Source: Microbacterium hatanonis (GTDB taxonomy: Bacteria; Actinomycetota; Actinomycetes; Actinomycetales; Microbacteriaceae). Taken from it: a DNA stretch of 64,000 nucleotides. Positions 19,021 through 28,327 of this stretch are shown in pieces (the first letter of the stretch is position 1; each line of letters opens with the position of its first letter). The stretch lies in the NCBI RefSeq assembly GCF_008017415.1, contig NZ_VRSV01000002.1, forward strand, positions 1,116,001 through 1,180,000, read 5' to 3'. The notes under the pieces were generated by a model, which was given only the letters and a program-made list of their open reading frames with translations, did no database searches and had not been told where the DNA came from. The position numbers were made by a program, and so were the translations under genes.

Positions 19021-19722
19021 ATGAAGGTCATCTCCTACAACTTGCGCAAGCATCGTGCGGCGACCGAGCTCGCCGAGCTCGTCGAGGCCCACGGCGCCGA
19101 CATCCTCTGCCTGCAGGAGTGCGACACGACGGGCCTCCCCGCCGAGATCGCCGGCCTCCGCCTCGCCGAGGCCACGCAGCGCAACAGACTGGGTCTGGCG
19201 GTGTACTACCGGGCGAACACCTTCCGCGCCGTCGAGGTGCGCTCGCTCGCCCTGAAGAAGTCCCTGCACGACTACGTGCTCAAGCCCGCCGAGGAGCGGA
19301 TGCTGGGGGTGCGGCTGTTCGACATCGACCACGGACGCGAGATCATCGTGGCGTCGTTCCACGCGGCGCCGCTGACGGCTCTGAACTCGCTTCGCCGCCA
19401 CCAGATCCGCACGGCCCTGGCGGCCCTGCAGAACCTGGGGGAGGGGCTGCCGACGCTCATGGTCGGCGACTACAACTACCCCGTGTTCAAGGAGTACCTC
19501 GGGCAGAAGATCCGCGCGCAGGGGTACGAGCTCACCCTGAGCGACTCCCGCACCTACACCCGGTACCGGTTCTTCCGCGGGCACTACGACTTCGCGACGT
19601 CGTCGGGCTTCGACATCGAGCGCATCCGCACGCTGCCGCAGGGACTGTCGGACCATCTCCCGATCCTGATCACGGCGAAGGTGTCGGACGCGCACGCCCC
19701 TGTCGACGACGACGCGGCCTGA
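19021..19722 (+). CDS. Endonuclease/exonuclease/phosphatase (EEP) family protein
   Basis: A 233-residue protein of the DNase I/exonuclease III/phosphodiesterase fold. The metal- and phosphate-binding motifs are in order: MKVISYNLRKH, ILCLQECD (Glu), MVGDYNYPVF (Asp and Asn) and LSDHLPIL (Asp-His). There is no signal peptide, so it acts in the cytosol. It could be a nuclease or a phosphodiesterase; the family does not settle the substrate. It follows truA but has its own likely leaderless promoter. Confidence 0.85.
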   Translation: MKVISYNLRKHRAATELAELVEAHGADILCLQECDTTGLPAEIAGLRLAEATQRNRLGLAVYYRANTFRAVEVRSLALKKSLHDYVLKPAEERMLGVRLFDIDHGREIIVASFHAAPLTALNSLRRHQIRTALAALQNLGEGLPTLMVGDYNYPVFKEYLGQKIRAQGYELTLSDSRTYTRYRFFRGHYDFATSSGFDIERIRTLPQGLSDHLPILITAKVSDAHAPVDDDAA

Positions 19723-19782
19723 GAGCGGCAACGAGAAAGGGCCGCCCGTTTCCGGACGACCCTCTCTGCGAACCGCTGTGTC

Positions 19783-20355
19783 TTACGCGGCGTGCTTGCG
19801 CTGACGGTGCACTGCAGCACCGACCGCGACGGCACCACCGGCGAGGACGAGCGCGCCGCCGCCGACCCAGAGGCCGAGGAGCGAGCCGGAGTCCATACCG
19901 GTAGCGGGCAGGCTGCCACCGGCGTTGGAGCCGCCACCGGTGCCGCCGCCGGCCGTTGCAGCCGTGACGGTCACGCTGACACCCTCGGGAACCGAGGGGG
20001 ACGTGGCGGTGATGGTGTAGACGCCCGAGGCGTTGGCCGGGAAGACGATTCGCGCGTCGATCGAACCGTCGGCCGCGGCCGGGATGGTTCCGAGCGTCGC
20101 GGTCTCGACGGCGGCCTTGAGGACGGCCAGGCTCGCGCCCGAGGCGCTCTCACCCGTGAGGGAGATCGTGACGGGCTCGCCCGGAACGAACGTGCCGTCA
20201 GCGACGGCGAAGTCGATGGTCCCGCCAGGCGTGACGTTCGTGCTGGAGACGCTGGCTTCCTCGCCCGTGGGGTAGGCGTGCGCAGCGAGGGGGACGAATG
20301 TGGCGGCGGCGGCGATGGTGATCACCGCGGCTACCTTTGCAAAGTTGTTCTTCAT
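19783..20355 (-). CDS. Sortase-anchored surface protein (LPATG)
   Basis: A 190-residue protein from the ATG at 20355 (MKNNFAKVAAVITIAAAATFV); the open frame extends upstream but lacks a signal before this point. Order: signal peptide to about residue 28, an Ig-like region of about 110 residues (STNVTPGGTIDF, PVTISLTGES), a Gly-rich spacer, LPATG, a hydrophobic segment and the basic end HRQRKH. Sortase would link it to peptidoglycan. The function of the Ig-like domain is unknown. Confidence 0.85.
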   Translation of the reverse strand: MKNNFAKVAAVITIAAAATFVPLAAHAYPTGEEASVSSTNVTPGGTIDFAVADGTFVPGEPVTISLTGESASGASLAVLKAAVETATLGTIPAAADGSIDARIVFPANASGVYTITATSPSVPEGVSVTVTAATAGGGTGGGSNAGGSLPATGMDSGSLLGLWVGGGALVLAGGAVAVGAAVHRQRKHAA

Positions 20356-20467
20356 GGGGGGCACCTGTCTCTTGGTCAGCATTCGCCGCGGAATCGCAGC
20401 GTTGTGCAAGGCAGGGGAACGACGGTGGAGGTGGATCCTGAGGGTCCCCTTTAAACGATTATCGAGG

Positions 20468-22243
20468 TTACTCACAGGTAGTTGCAACTCGCGGCGTTTC
20501 ATTCGTGTTAACAGTCGGTGATATGTGCATGACCAGCTGCGGAGTCTGGGGCGTCTTCACGCGCACGCGCAGCGTCGCCTCCTCGCCCGGGGCGAGCTCG
20601 CTCGTCCACGAGATCACCTGACGGCCCGTGTCGAAACCCCCGCCGAACACCGGCGTAGCGCCGGCGTTCGAGGCCTCGCTGGAGACGAGTTCGGCCCCCG
20701 CCGGCAGGTACAGGTAGGCGACCGAGCGGGCCGATCCTTCCGGTACGCCGAAGCTGCCCCCGCCGGTGATGTAGGTCGGCAGAGTCGCCGCATCGGCGGG
20801 CGCGTCGTTGCGAATCGTGACGACCGCCTCCGCGGTCGATCCGCCGTCGACGCCGGTGCACCACCCGGCACCCGCCCCGGCGGCCAGGTAGTAGTCCATC
20901 TTCGAGCCGGTGCCGTCGTTGAGGTACACGCCGAACGCCGTCTGCGCCGCATCCGTCACGGGCAGACCGCCCTGCAGCGTGGTCCCGTCGAGGATCGCCT
21001 GGTCGTCGTCGCGCGCGCTCCACAGCAGGAGGCGGTTCTCGTCACCCGCGCGCGCGAGCGCCTCGAGGAGCGGGCGAGGCTCGGCGGCACCCGATGACAG
21101 TGCCGAGAAGACCTCCGCCGCCGCGGCCTGGAAGAAGGCGTCCTGGTCGGACGGACGCTCGTAGCGCTGGTAGACGCCGTTGAGGAGCAGATCGACGGCG
21201 TTGTCGCTGGTCAGCACGTCGCCGGTCGGCAGGGTGATCGGGCCCGTGGCCGTCAGGAGGTACGACAGGGCGACCGGATCGAGGGAGATGACGCCGTCGA
21301 CCTGCGTGCCGAACTCGCGCGCCCACATCTCCTTCGCGATCTGCCCGGTGAGCGCGAAGTCCGCGACCTGGGTGGCGTTCTGGATGTACAGCCCGGGGCG
21401 CTCGCCGTACACGCCGAGCAGCTCGGGCGACAGCGGCACCACCGAAGAGTCGTACCGGCGGAAGTCGCCCGACGATCCCTGAGCGGTGAGCGACATCCGG
21501 CCGCCGTCGGTGCTGATCACGGCCATCGCGCCGACGATGCCGCCCTGGGAGCGCCACTCGGCGTTGTTCTGGAAGATGACGAGGTAGTTGCGCGGACCGT
21601 CGGCGCCGAGCATGGCCGGCATGAGCTCGGTCGCGCGAGCGAGGGTCTCGGCACCGGCCGCGGTCGTCTGGAGCAGCTCCTGCGCCTGGGTGATCGGGGC
21701 CTGCAGCGGGCCGATCAACAGCGATGTGTCGATCGCATCGACGGATGCTCCGGCCGAGCCGATCGCGTCGGCACCGGTGCGCGCCGCGGGGGCGAGGGAC
21801 GTGAAGAGCGACACGTCGATGGCGCCGTCCCGGGGGCGGATGGCATCGACCGAGAACGACGACGCGACCTCGGCCAGCGGGGTGAGCGCCGAGCTCGCCA
21901 CGTCGTCGATCGCCGCTGTCACGGTCGACACGGCCGACAGCTGCGCGCCGATCCACGGCAGGGATTCGGCGGCCCGCCAGATCGGGTCGCTCGTGAGGGA
22001 CCGTGCCGCCGACGTGTCGGCGGAGATGCCGGCGATGGCGTCGGCCGCGGTCGCGGGATCGTTCAGGCTCGCGGCGACGTCGGCCGCCGCATCCTGGGCG
22101 TCGGTCAGGTGCCCGTAGGCCATCGCGCCGCGCACGCCGATCCACAGGGACCCGAGCACGGCGAGGGCGAGGATCGCCGCCAGCGTCCACGCGACGATGC
22201 GGCCCGGCAGGCGTCGGGGGGCGTCGGGGGTCGATGCGCTCAC
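20468..22243 (-). CDS. DUF4012 membrane protein
   Basis: A 591-residue protein with one N-terminal membrane helix (residues 16-36) and a large extracytoplasmic region. The central YLVIFQNNAEWRSQGG motif and the following GGRMSL/GSSGDFRRYD region are characteristic of DUF4012. The family is common beside exopolysaccharide and LytR-type genes in Actinobacteria, but its role is not established. The GTG start follows TAGGGT by 6 nt (leaderless). It is divergent from the first lipoprotein gene. Confidence 0.85.
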   Translation of the reverse strand: MSASTPDAPRRLPGRIVAWTLAAILALAVLGSLWIGVRGAMAYGHLTDAQDAAADVAASLNDPATAADAIAGISADTSAARSLTSDPIWRAAESLPWIGAQLSAVSTVTAAIDDVASSALTPLAEVASSFSVDAIRPRDGAIDVSLFTSLAPAARTGADAIGSAGASVDAIDTSLLIGPLQAPITQAQELLQTTAAGAETLARATELMPAMLGADGPRNYLVIFQNNAEWRSQGGIVGAMAVISTDGGRMSLTAQGSSGDFRRYDSSVVPLSPELLGVYGERPGLYIQNATQVADFALTGQIAKEMWAREFGTQVDGVISLDPVALSYLLTATGPITLPTGDVLTSDNAVDLLLNGVYQRYERPSDQDAFFQAAAAEVFSALSSGAAEPRPLLEALARAGDENRLLLWSARDDDQAILDGTTLQGGLPVTDAAQTAFGVYLNDGTGSKMDYYLAAGAGAGWCTGVDGGSTAEAVVTIRNDAPADAATLPTYITGGGSFGVPEGSARSVAYLYLPAGAELVSSEASNAGATPVFGGGFDTGRQVISWTSELAPGEEATLRVRVKTPQTPQLVMHISPTVNTNETPRVATTCE

Positions 22244-22249
22244 CCGATC

Positions 22250-22255
22250 ACCCTA
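22250..22255 (-). promoter_or_regulatory. Leaderless -10 box of the DUF4012 gene
   Basis: On the minus strand TAGGGT lies 6 nt before the GTG at 22243. Confidence 0.6.
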
Positions 22256-22286
22256 GGCGGTCGCGGGACGATCACCCGCGCGCGGA

Positions 22287-22292
22287 TAGAAT
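22287..22292 (+). promoter_or_regulatory. -10 box of the first lipoprotein gene
   Basis: TAGAAT, a near-consensus -10, lies 27 nt before the ATG at 22320. The short leader carries GGGAGAGG as the ribosome-binding site. Confidence 0.55.
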
Positions 22293-22319
22293 CGCAGTCA
22301 TCCAGGGAGAGGCCCGCAC

Positions 22320-22946
22320 ATGGTTGGTTCGAATCGACGCCGCACGGTGGGTGCGGGCGCACTCGTGCTGACGGCAGCGCTCCTCATGACGGGCTGCGGA
22401 ACGCCGCCCTGGGCGGTCGGCAGCAGCGATGCACCGGAGGTCTCGGCCTCGCCCTCTGCGCCGCAGTCGGCGGCGCCGCAGCCGGTGCCCAACGACCTCT
22501 CGAGCGGCTCGACCGAGCGCAAGATCCAGGCCGGCTCCGTCGCCGCCGACGTCAACTACTGGTCGACCCTGTCGATGGACAGGTGGACGGCGACGGCGCT
22601 GAAGCCGATCCAGCTCTCCATGGTGACCACCGTCACGCCGAACGACGGCCAGCAGGTCTACCTGCAGCGCGCGTCGATGATCGCCGTGCCGGGCAATGCG
22701 ACCGAGTCGTTCGCTCCGCTGACCGCGCAGGTCGATCAGTCGACGGTGAGCCCCGGCTACCCGGTGCTCGACCCCTACAGCTACTCGCAGACGTTCAACG
22801 TGGGCGAGGTGCCCGACGGCGCGACCTTCGTCACCCTGCAGTTCACCTACGAGTACCTCGTGCAGACCACGCCGACCTCGAGCGAGTACGCGAAGCAGAC
22901 GGCGACCGACACCCTCACCGTCGCCATCGCGGGCGGCGCGCAGTAG
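22320..22946 (+). CDS. Lipoprotein 1 of the signalling/glucan block
   Basis: A 208-residue lipoprotein. The lipobox LMTGC places the lipidated Cys at residue 26. After a Ser/Ala/Pro linker lies a beta-rich domain of about 140 residues with no family I recognise. Its layout and several strands (QVYLQRASM, FVTLQFTYEYLV) resemble the lipoprotein at 25917-26648, so the two may be paralogues. It runs convergently to the degenerate-GGDEF gene, whose end abuts its stop. Confidence 0.75.
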   Translation: MVGSNRRRTVGAGALVLTAALLMTGCGTPPWAVGSSDAPEVSASPSAPQSAAPQPVPNDLSSGSTERKIQAGSVAADVNYWSTLSMDRWTATALKPIQLSMVTTVTPNDGQQVYLQRASMIAVPGNATESFAPLTAQVDQSTVSPGYPVLDPYSYSQTFNVGEVPDGATFVTLQFTYEYLVQTTPTSSEYAKQTATDTLTVAIAGGAQ

Positions 22947-24065
22947 TCAGGCGCCGATCCGCTGCCAGCGGTCGCCGCCCCGGGCGGATGCTTCGGCCGA
23001 GGCCTGCTGCGCCGCGGTGAGCAGCGTGGGGAAGTCGTAACCCACGACGTCCGCCGGGGCCCAGCCGATGCTGGCCGACAGCTGCACCGAGATCTGCTGG
23101 GCGGCGTCGATGATCGACACCTCGTGCAGGAGCGCGCGCATGTGCTCGCGGACGACGGGCCCGGGTCGTGCGGTCAGAACGACCAGGCGACCGCGTCCCT
23201 CGCGCCCGATGTCGGCTTCGGCGGGGAACGAGGAGACGACGGCCTGATCGAACCGTTCGGCGATGCGGGAGAAGGATGCCTCCCCGGCGGCCGCACGGAT
23301 CTCGTCCGGATCGTCGATCTGCACCGACAGCAGCACCCAGCTCGTCTCGCCGGCCGCGCGGGCCCGCGCCAGGCGGTCGGTCGCGGCGACGGCGAACTGC
23401 GTCCACGATCGCGCCGTCTGGACCCCCACACTCGACACCGAGGTGAAGAACAGGAGGCTGACGGTCACGCACACCAGGTACACCAGCATCCCGAGCGAAT
23501 TCAGCAGCCGCACGAGAGCGAGGTCTTCGCTGGTGCCGGGCGAGGAGATCAGACCGGCGAGCAGCGAGAACACGCCCAGCACGACGAACGCGGACGAGAC
23601 CAGCATCAAGGGGAGCACGAGCCGTTCATGCCGGTCGGGGGAACGCTGGATCTCGACGACGGTGAGCGCCGCGAAGACGCCCGCGACGAGGAACAGGGTG
23701 CGGAAACCGAGGCTGTACGCCTGCGGGTCGGCCAGCACGATCAGGACCGCGGCGGACACGGCCGCCTGCACGGCGGCGATCCACGGGAGCGCGGGCACAC
23801 GCCGCCGGGCGCGGAAGCCCGACCAGATGAGCGCCGGCGCGCCGAGCATGAGTCCGAGGCCCAGGCGCCGCAGACCCTCCAGCGCCAGTGCCTCTCCCGC
23901 GAGGGTGACCCAGGTGCTGACCATCGCGAGGATGAAGGCGAGCGACCACATCAGCGACGCCCTCGACGGGCGCTGGAGGAAGCCGAGGCCGACGATCATC
24001 ACGGTTCCCAACGATGCGACGACCGCCTGGGCGATGCCGAGGTTGGCGACGGAGATCGACCCCAT
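22947..24065 (-). CDS. Membrane protein with degenerate GGDEF domain
   Basis: A 372-residue protein. Residues 1 to about 190 hold six or so membrane helices; the C-terminal 160 residues match a GGDEF fold by position. The C-terminal strand SIGWAPADVVGYDFPTL, followed by AAQQASAEASARGGDRW, matches the family end. The signature GGDEF is replaced by GREGRGRL, so diguanylate cyclase activity is unlikely; a receptor or scaffold role is more plausible. It starts 12 bp after the histidine kinase stop and is probably its operon partner. Confidence 0.75.
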   Translation of the reverse strand: MGSISVANLGIAQAVVASLGTVMIVGLGFLQRPSRASLMWSLAFILAMVSTWVTLAGEALALEGLRRLGLGLMLGAPALIWSGFRARRRVPALPWIAAVQAAVSAAVLIVLADPQAYSLGFRTLFLVAGVFAALTVVEIQRSPDRHERLVLPLMLVSSAFVVLGVFSLLAGLISSPGTSEDLALVRLLNSLGMLVYLVCVTVSLLFFTSVSSVGVQTARSWTQFAVAATDRLARARAAGETSWVLLSVQIDDPDEIRAAAGEASFSRIAERFDQAVVSSFPAEADIGREGRGRLVVLTARPGPVVREHMRALLHEVSIIDAAQQISVQLSASIGWAPADVVGYDFPTLLTAAQQASAEASARGGDRWQRIGA

Positions 24066-24077
24066 GAAAGACCCCGT

Positions 24078-25739
24078 TTATGCCTCTGTCTCGATCGGCA
24101 GCGTGACCGTCACGGTGGTACCGGTTCCCTGCTCGCTGTCTACGTCGAGCGTACCGCCCTGCTGCTCGACGATGTCGCGGACGATCCCCATCCCCAGTCC
24201 CGTGCCGGGCGTGGGGCTCTCGCGCGCGGACTGCGTGCGGAAGTAGGGGTCGAAGATACGCGGCAGGTCGGCGGGGGAGATGCCCACCCCGGTGTCGGCG
24301 AACGCGACGACGAGGCGATCGTCGGACCGCGTCGCGCTGATGCGCACGGTTCCACCGCCGGGCGTGTACTTGATCGCGTTGCTCAGAATGTTGTCGAACG
24401 CCTGCCGCAGCCGGAACGCGTCGCCGACGAGGGGGAGGTCGCCGGGCACATCGACGAGGATGGCGATGCGACGCCCGTCGGAGGCCGGGCGGAAGGACTC
24501 GACGGAGGCGTCGACGACACGACGCACGTCGGCCGCGTTCTGCGCGCTCGACTCGTCCGACCGCGCGCGGGAGCCCGCGAGGATCTCGGAGATCAGCTTC
24601 TGCATGCGCTGGCCGGCGTTATCGATGACCTCGATCTGCTCCCGGACGCGGGCCGGGAGGTCGGCGTGGTCGAGGAGGAGGTCGGCGTGACCGATGATCG
24701 CCGTGAGGGGGTTGCGCAGCTCGTGCGAGACGACCGTCGCAATCTGCTCCCGCGCTCGCTCCGCCTCGATGAGAGCCGTGACGTCGTGGATGATGAGGAG
24801 CGTCGTGGCCGGTTCGTCATCGCTCGAGGTCAGGCGGCGCGTCGAGGCCGACAGCGCGTGCCACTGGCCGCGGGTGTCGTAGAGCCAGACGCGCTCGTCT
24901 TCGAACTGCTCACCCCGAGCCGCGCGCATGAACGGCCGGTCGGGCTCGGCCAGGGGCTCGCCGCGGAGGGTCGCGTACTCGACCGACGCCCCCGGACGCT
25001 TGGGGTCGTCGCGGTCGACCGCGTAGAGCGTCACGTAGGTGTCGTTGAGTGCGAGCACCTCACCGTCGGAGGACAGGCGCGCGATCCCGGTGTCGAGGCC
25101 GTTCAGCATCTCCGACACGCGTCTCTCCTGCCCGGTGACGCGTTGCAGCGTGCTCTGCAGCCGGGCGGCCTGGCGGCGGAGGAGGTTCTTGAACGCGTTG
25201 TTCTGGCGGGCGGTCAAGTAGGTGGTGAGACCGATGAAGGTGAGCGAGAGCATCACCACGAGCAGCCGGAGCGCGGTGAACGGGGTCGGGCCGTTCAGGT
25301 TGGCGTCGATGAGGATGATCGCGCCGACCGTTCCGAGCGCCCCGCCGAGATGCAGGAGCGAGTAGTGGGAGGCGATCCAGGTCACCGGGAAGACCCAGAA
25401 GAACCCGAAGCGCATCTCGCTGCCGTAGGCCAGCAGTCCGATCCCGATCAGATCGAGCAACGGCACGAGCACGACGGCGTTGCGCGACACGCGCCGCCAC
25501 GGGACGACCAGGGTCACGGCCGTCAAGGCGATGATCATGATGACCCCGGCGGAGAAGGTCCACGCACCGAACAGCTGCGGCTGGAGCGCCTGGACCATGA
25601 TCACCGTGACGATCACGCTCGCGGCCAGAACGAGCTGGAGCAGCCAGATCGATCGGGTCCGGCTGCTCGGAGACGCGTTGTCTGGGTCTTCCACGACGTC
25701 GATCGGCGACGACGCCGGAAGACGAATCGCGGCACCCAT
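24078..25739 (-). CDS. Membrane PAS sensor histidine kinase
   Basis: A 553-residue kinase. About six membrane helices (residues 31-175) are followed by a coiled linker, a PAS domain (about 205-322), a HisKA dimerisation helix with the phospho-accepting H339 in VVSHELRNPLTAI, and an HATPase domain with N-box ILSNAIKYTPGG and G-boxes FADTGVGIS and GTGLGMGI. No response regulator is next to it; the regulator at 28328-29338 is the likely partner. The ATG sits 6 nt after TAGACT. Confidence 0.92.
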   Translation of the reverse strand: MGAAIRLPASSPIDVVEDPDNASPSSRTRSIWLLQLVLAASVIVTVIMVQALQPQLFGAWTFSAGVIMIIALTAVTLVVPWRRVSRNAVVLVPLLDLIGIGLLAYGSEMRFGFFWVFPVTWIASHYSLLHLGGALGTVGAIILIDANLNGPTPFTALRLLVVMLSLTFIGLTTYLTARQNNAFKNLLRRQAARLQSTLQRVTGQERRVSEMLNGLDTGIARLSSDGEVLALNDTYVTLYAVDRDDPKRPGASVEYATLRGEPLAEPDRPFMRAARGEQFEDERVWLYDTRGQWHALSASTRRLTSSDDEPATTLLIIHDVTALIEAERAREQIATVVSHELRNPLTAIIGHADLLLDHADLPARVREQIEVIDNAGQRMQKLISEILAGSRARSDESSAQNAADVRRVVDASVESFRPASDGRRIAILVDVPGDLPLVGDAFRLRQAFDNILSNAIKYTPGGGTVRISATRSDDRLVVAFADTGVGISPADLPRIFDPYFRTQSARESPTPGTGLGMGIVRDIVEQQGGTLDVDSEQGTGTTVTVTLPIETEA

Positions 25740-25745
25740 GCGGTG

Positions 25746-25751
25746 AGTCTA
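25746..25751 (-). promoter_or_regulatory. Leaderless -10 box of the histidine kinase gene
   Basis: On the minus strand TAGACT lies 6 nt before the ATG at 25739. Confidence 0.6.
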
Positions 25752-25916
25752 CGACGGTGGTGTATTCTCTTGCGCGCCATCCTGTCTCTGCTCCGGCCGA
25801 TGTATGCTCCCGACTCATCGCCCGGTCAGACTCCCCCTGAGGCCTGCATCCCGCAGCGTGATGGTCGCCGAACCGACCCTCGCGCATCCGCGCGTCACAT
25901 CCTCAGGAGTGGGCCC

Positions 25917-26648
25917 ATGAGCCTTCGTGTTTCCTCGCGCCGGAAAGTCCGCGCCGCGGCCTTCGTCGCCTCTTTCGCCCTCGCCGGTCTGTCGCTCACC
26001 GGGTGCGCACAGCTCGTCGACACGTTCAACAGCGTCCAGGGCATCTCCAACCCGGCGAGCGCCCCGACCTCGGTCGTCACCCCGCAGCCGCAGCCCTCGG
26101 CCTCGATGGACTTCGCCTCGCAGTTCACGTACGACGGGTCGGTCTCGCTCACCACCGAGGTCGCCGACGGCCTCCAGGTGACGCTCGACATGTGGGCCGT
26201 CGACTCTCGGCGCACCCAGGAGTGGACGACCGATCGGGAGAAGACCTTCGGTTTCGCCGTCAACGCGTACGACCAGCGCGTGGACGAGAAGGCCGTGCTC
26301 ACCCAGAAGCGCCGCGTCTACATCTCGTCGATCTCGATCACGTCGCAGACCGCCCAGACATCGGGACAGGTGCAGAGCCCGTTCCAGTTCAGCGCCGACC
26401 CCCGCACGCTGGTGCCGGCCGATACGAACCGATCCGACCGAGGTCTGCTGCTGAACAGCTTCCAGGGCGGTCTGCACGTGCCCGAGACGACGATGCACCA
26501 GATGCCGAACGACACCTACGGAGTCACTCTGGAGTTCGCGATGAACATCTGGGTCGAGGGCGGCGCGAACGACGAGAACTCGTTCTCCCAGCAGACCGTG
26601 TACCAGTACGTGCCCATCGCGATCTACCCCGCCGGGTCGGCCGGATGA
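25917..26648 (+). CDS. Lipoprotein 2 of the signalling/glucan block
   Basis: A 243-residue lipoprotein from the ATG at 25917 behind AGGAG. The lipobox SLTGC places the Cys at residue 30. A Pro/Ser/Gln linker leads to a beta-rich domain of about 180 residues. VTLEFAMNIWV and RRVYISSISI line up with strands of lipoprotein 1. The frame is open far upstream but that region is antisense to the kinase. TATGCT (25802-25807) may be its -10 box. Function unknown; adjacency to a glycosyltransferase suggests an envelope role. Confidence 0.8.
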   Translation: MSLRVSSRRKVRAAAFVASFALAGLSLTGCAQLVDTFNSVQGISNPASAPTSVVTPQPQPSASMDFASQFTYDGSVSLTTEVADGLQVTLDMWAVDSRRTQEWTTDREKTFGFAVNAYDQRVDEKAVLTQKRRVYISSISITSQTAQTSGQVQSPFQFSADPRTLVPADTNRSDRGLLLNSFQGGLHVPETTMHQMPNDTYGVTLEFAMNIWVEGGANDENSFSQQTVYQYVPIAIYPAGSAG

Positions 26649-26664
26649 CCCCGGGGCGATCTTG

Positions 26665-26708
26665 AGGGAATCTTGCGGGAAAGCGTGACGTACGCTCGCT
26701 GATTCCCT
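26665..26708. promoter_or_regulatory. Inverted repeat upstream of the glycosyltransferase
   Basis: AGGGAATC (26665-26672) and GATTCCCT (26701-26708) are exact inverted copies 28 bp apart. A TACGCT sequence resembling a -10 lies between them. It may be an operator, perhaps for the response regulator of this block, or a terminator of lipoprotein 2. Confidence 0.4.
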
Positions 26709-26770
26709 GAGGGGGGTCCGCCAGAGTGGGTATCGGCCGGAAGGTCGAAGAATCCGATTGGAAGACACCC

Positions 26771-28246
26771 ATGAGCGACACGCGCACCTCCCTCGCCACT
26801 CAGGCGTTCGCGCCCCCCTCGTTCGCCCACGAGCCCATCCAGGCGAACTCGACGGCGGGCTTCGCCGACGACTTCGCCGCGGTGCTCGAGAACAACGGCG
26901 GACACCGCTCGACCATCGGGTGCGTCATCCCCGCCTACAACGAGGAGGAGTCGATCGCCGAGGTGATCGAGGCTCTCCTGAAGCAGACGCGCGTTCCCGA
27001 CGTCATCCACGTCGTCGTCAACAACACGTCCGACGCGACCGTCAAGATCGCCTCGGAGTACAGCGGGCCGCACGAGATCACGACCGACCTGGGAGAGCAG
27101 TTCACCGAGGTCTTCGTCCACGACATCGGCAAGAACCCCGACAAGAAGGTCGGCGCGCTCAACTACGGCTACTCGCTGGTGGAGGGGTACGACTACCTGC
27201 TCGGCGTCGACGGTGACACCATCGCCGACAAGCAGGCCGTCGAGTACCTCGAGAGCGAAGCGGTCGCCGACTCGCGCATCGGCGGGATCTCAGCGATCTA
27301 CTCGATCGACGACCGCCCGATCAAGGGCGGCATCGCGAAGTTCCTCATCGCCGGCCAGCGCACGCAGTTCGCTGCCTTCAACCTGCAGAACCTGCTGCGC
27401 GGACGCAACATGGCCGTCCTCGGCGGGCAGTTCTCCATCTTCTCCACCCACGCCCTGCGCGAAGCCATGCGGCAGAACCACCAGAACTCCCCGTGGGTGC
27501 GCGACTCGGAGGTCGAGGACTCGCTCCTCTCACTGCAGATCAAGAGCGCCGGGTACCTCACGAAGATCAGCCCCTACGCTCGTGCGAACGTCGGCGGCAT
27601 GACCACGCTCTCCGGCTACGACGCGCAGCAGGTCAAGTGGACCTACGGCGCGATCGAGCTCATGTGGCCCGGCCAGCGCGGCGACACGAAGGGTCAGCCG
27701 CTGCACCCGAACCTGCGCCTGCGGTGGCTGGAGAACTTCGGCATGCTCACCAACCTGTTCGTCCGCGTCGCCTTCGTGACGCTCCTGGCGGGCTCGCTGT
27801 CGATCAACGCCTTCGTGTTCTCACCGTGGTGGCTCATCCCGTCGGGGATGGCGATCCTGCTCAACGTGCGCATCGCGCGGACGATGAAGGACAGCAACAG
27901 TCGAGACGTCCTGTTCGCGGCGACCTTCCTTCCCGCAGAGATGTTCATGTGGGTGCGTCTCAGCCACTTCGTCCGTTCCTGGAGCCGCTTCTTCTCCCGC
28001 AAGAAGGTCGACAACTGGGCGATGCAGGCCAAGGCCGAGAAGGGCGGCGGTCTCGGACACTGGACGCCGCTCATCGTGCTCATCGCCATCGCGATCGCGA
28101 TGACGATCGTCTGGATGCTGATCGGCCCGATGGCCCAGTCCACGATCCTCTGGATCGGGTGGCCGATCGTCGGCGTCGTGACCGTCCTCCAGACCCTCGG
28201 AATGTTCTTCAAGCTCGTCCGTCGCTACCACGGATACAAGGTCTGA
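26771..28246 (+). CDS. Processive family 2 glycosyltransferase (membrane)
   Basis: A 491-residue GT2 enzyme of the cellulose synthase/poly-GlcNAc synthase superfamily. The GT-A domain opens with CVIPAYNEEESI; the nucleotide-sugar DxD is in LGVDGDTIAD; the catalytic Asp is likely in SEVEDSLLSL. The acceptor motif QxxRW is QQVKW, a conservative variant. About four membrane helices follow (from about residue 330). I start at ATG 26771 behind GGAAG; a GTG at 26726 would add 15 residues. Product is unknown; a nearby GH6 cellulase suggests a beta-glucan. Confidence 0.88.
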   Translation: MSDTRTSLATQAFAPPSFAHEPIQANSTAGFADDFAAVLENNGGHRSTIGCVIPAYNEEESIAEVIEALLKQTRVPDVIHVVVNNTSDATVKIASEYSGPHEITTDLGEQFTEVFVHDIGKNPDKKVGALNYGYSLVEGYDYLLGVDGDTIADKQAVEYLESEAVADSRIGGISAIYSIDDRPIKGGIAKFLIAGQRTQFAAFNLQNLLRGRNMAVLGGQFSIFSTHALREAMRQNHQNSPWVRDSEVEDSLLSLQIKSAGYLTKISPYARANVGGMTTLSGYDAQQVKWTYGAIELMWPGQRGDTKGQPLHPNLRLRWLENFGMLTNLFVRVAFVTLLAGSLSINAFVFSPWWLIPSGMAILLNVRIARTMKDSNSRDVLFAATFLPAEMFMWVRLSHFVRSWSRFFSRKKVDNWAMQAKAEKGGGLGHWTPLIVLIAIAIAMTIVWMLIGPMAQSTILWIGWPIVGVVTVLQTLGMFFKLVRRYHGYKV

Positions 28247-28270
28247 ACACGAACCCGTCGTTTCAGAAAC

Positions 28271-28308
28271 ACGGATGCCTCGGCCCTGGGGAGGGTCGAG
28301 GCATCCGT
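28271..28308. terminator. Bidirectional terminator between glycosyltransferase and response regulator
   Basis: ACGGATGCCTCG (28271-28282) pairs with CGAGGCATCCGT (28297-28308) around an inner CCT/GGG stem. It separates convergent genes. Confidence 0.8.
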
Positions 28309-28327
28309 TATGCGTGCTGCGCGCGGA

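Noticed and set aside
23124..25916. Very long plus-strand open frame running into the second lipoprotein gene
   Set aside because: The part before 25917 is antisense to the histidine kinase and GGDEF-like genes and is Arg/Asp/Glu-rich with no recognisable domain; only the end from 25917 is a gene.
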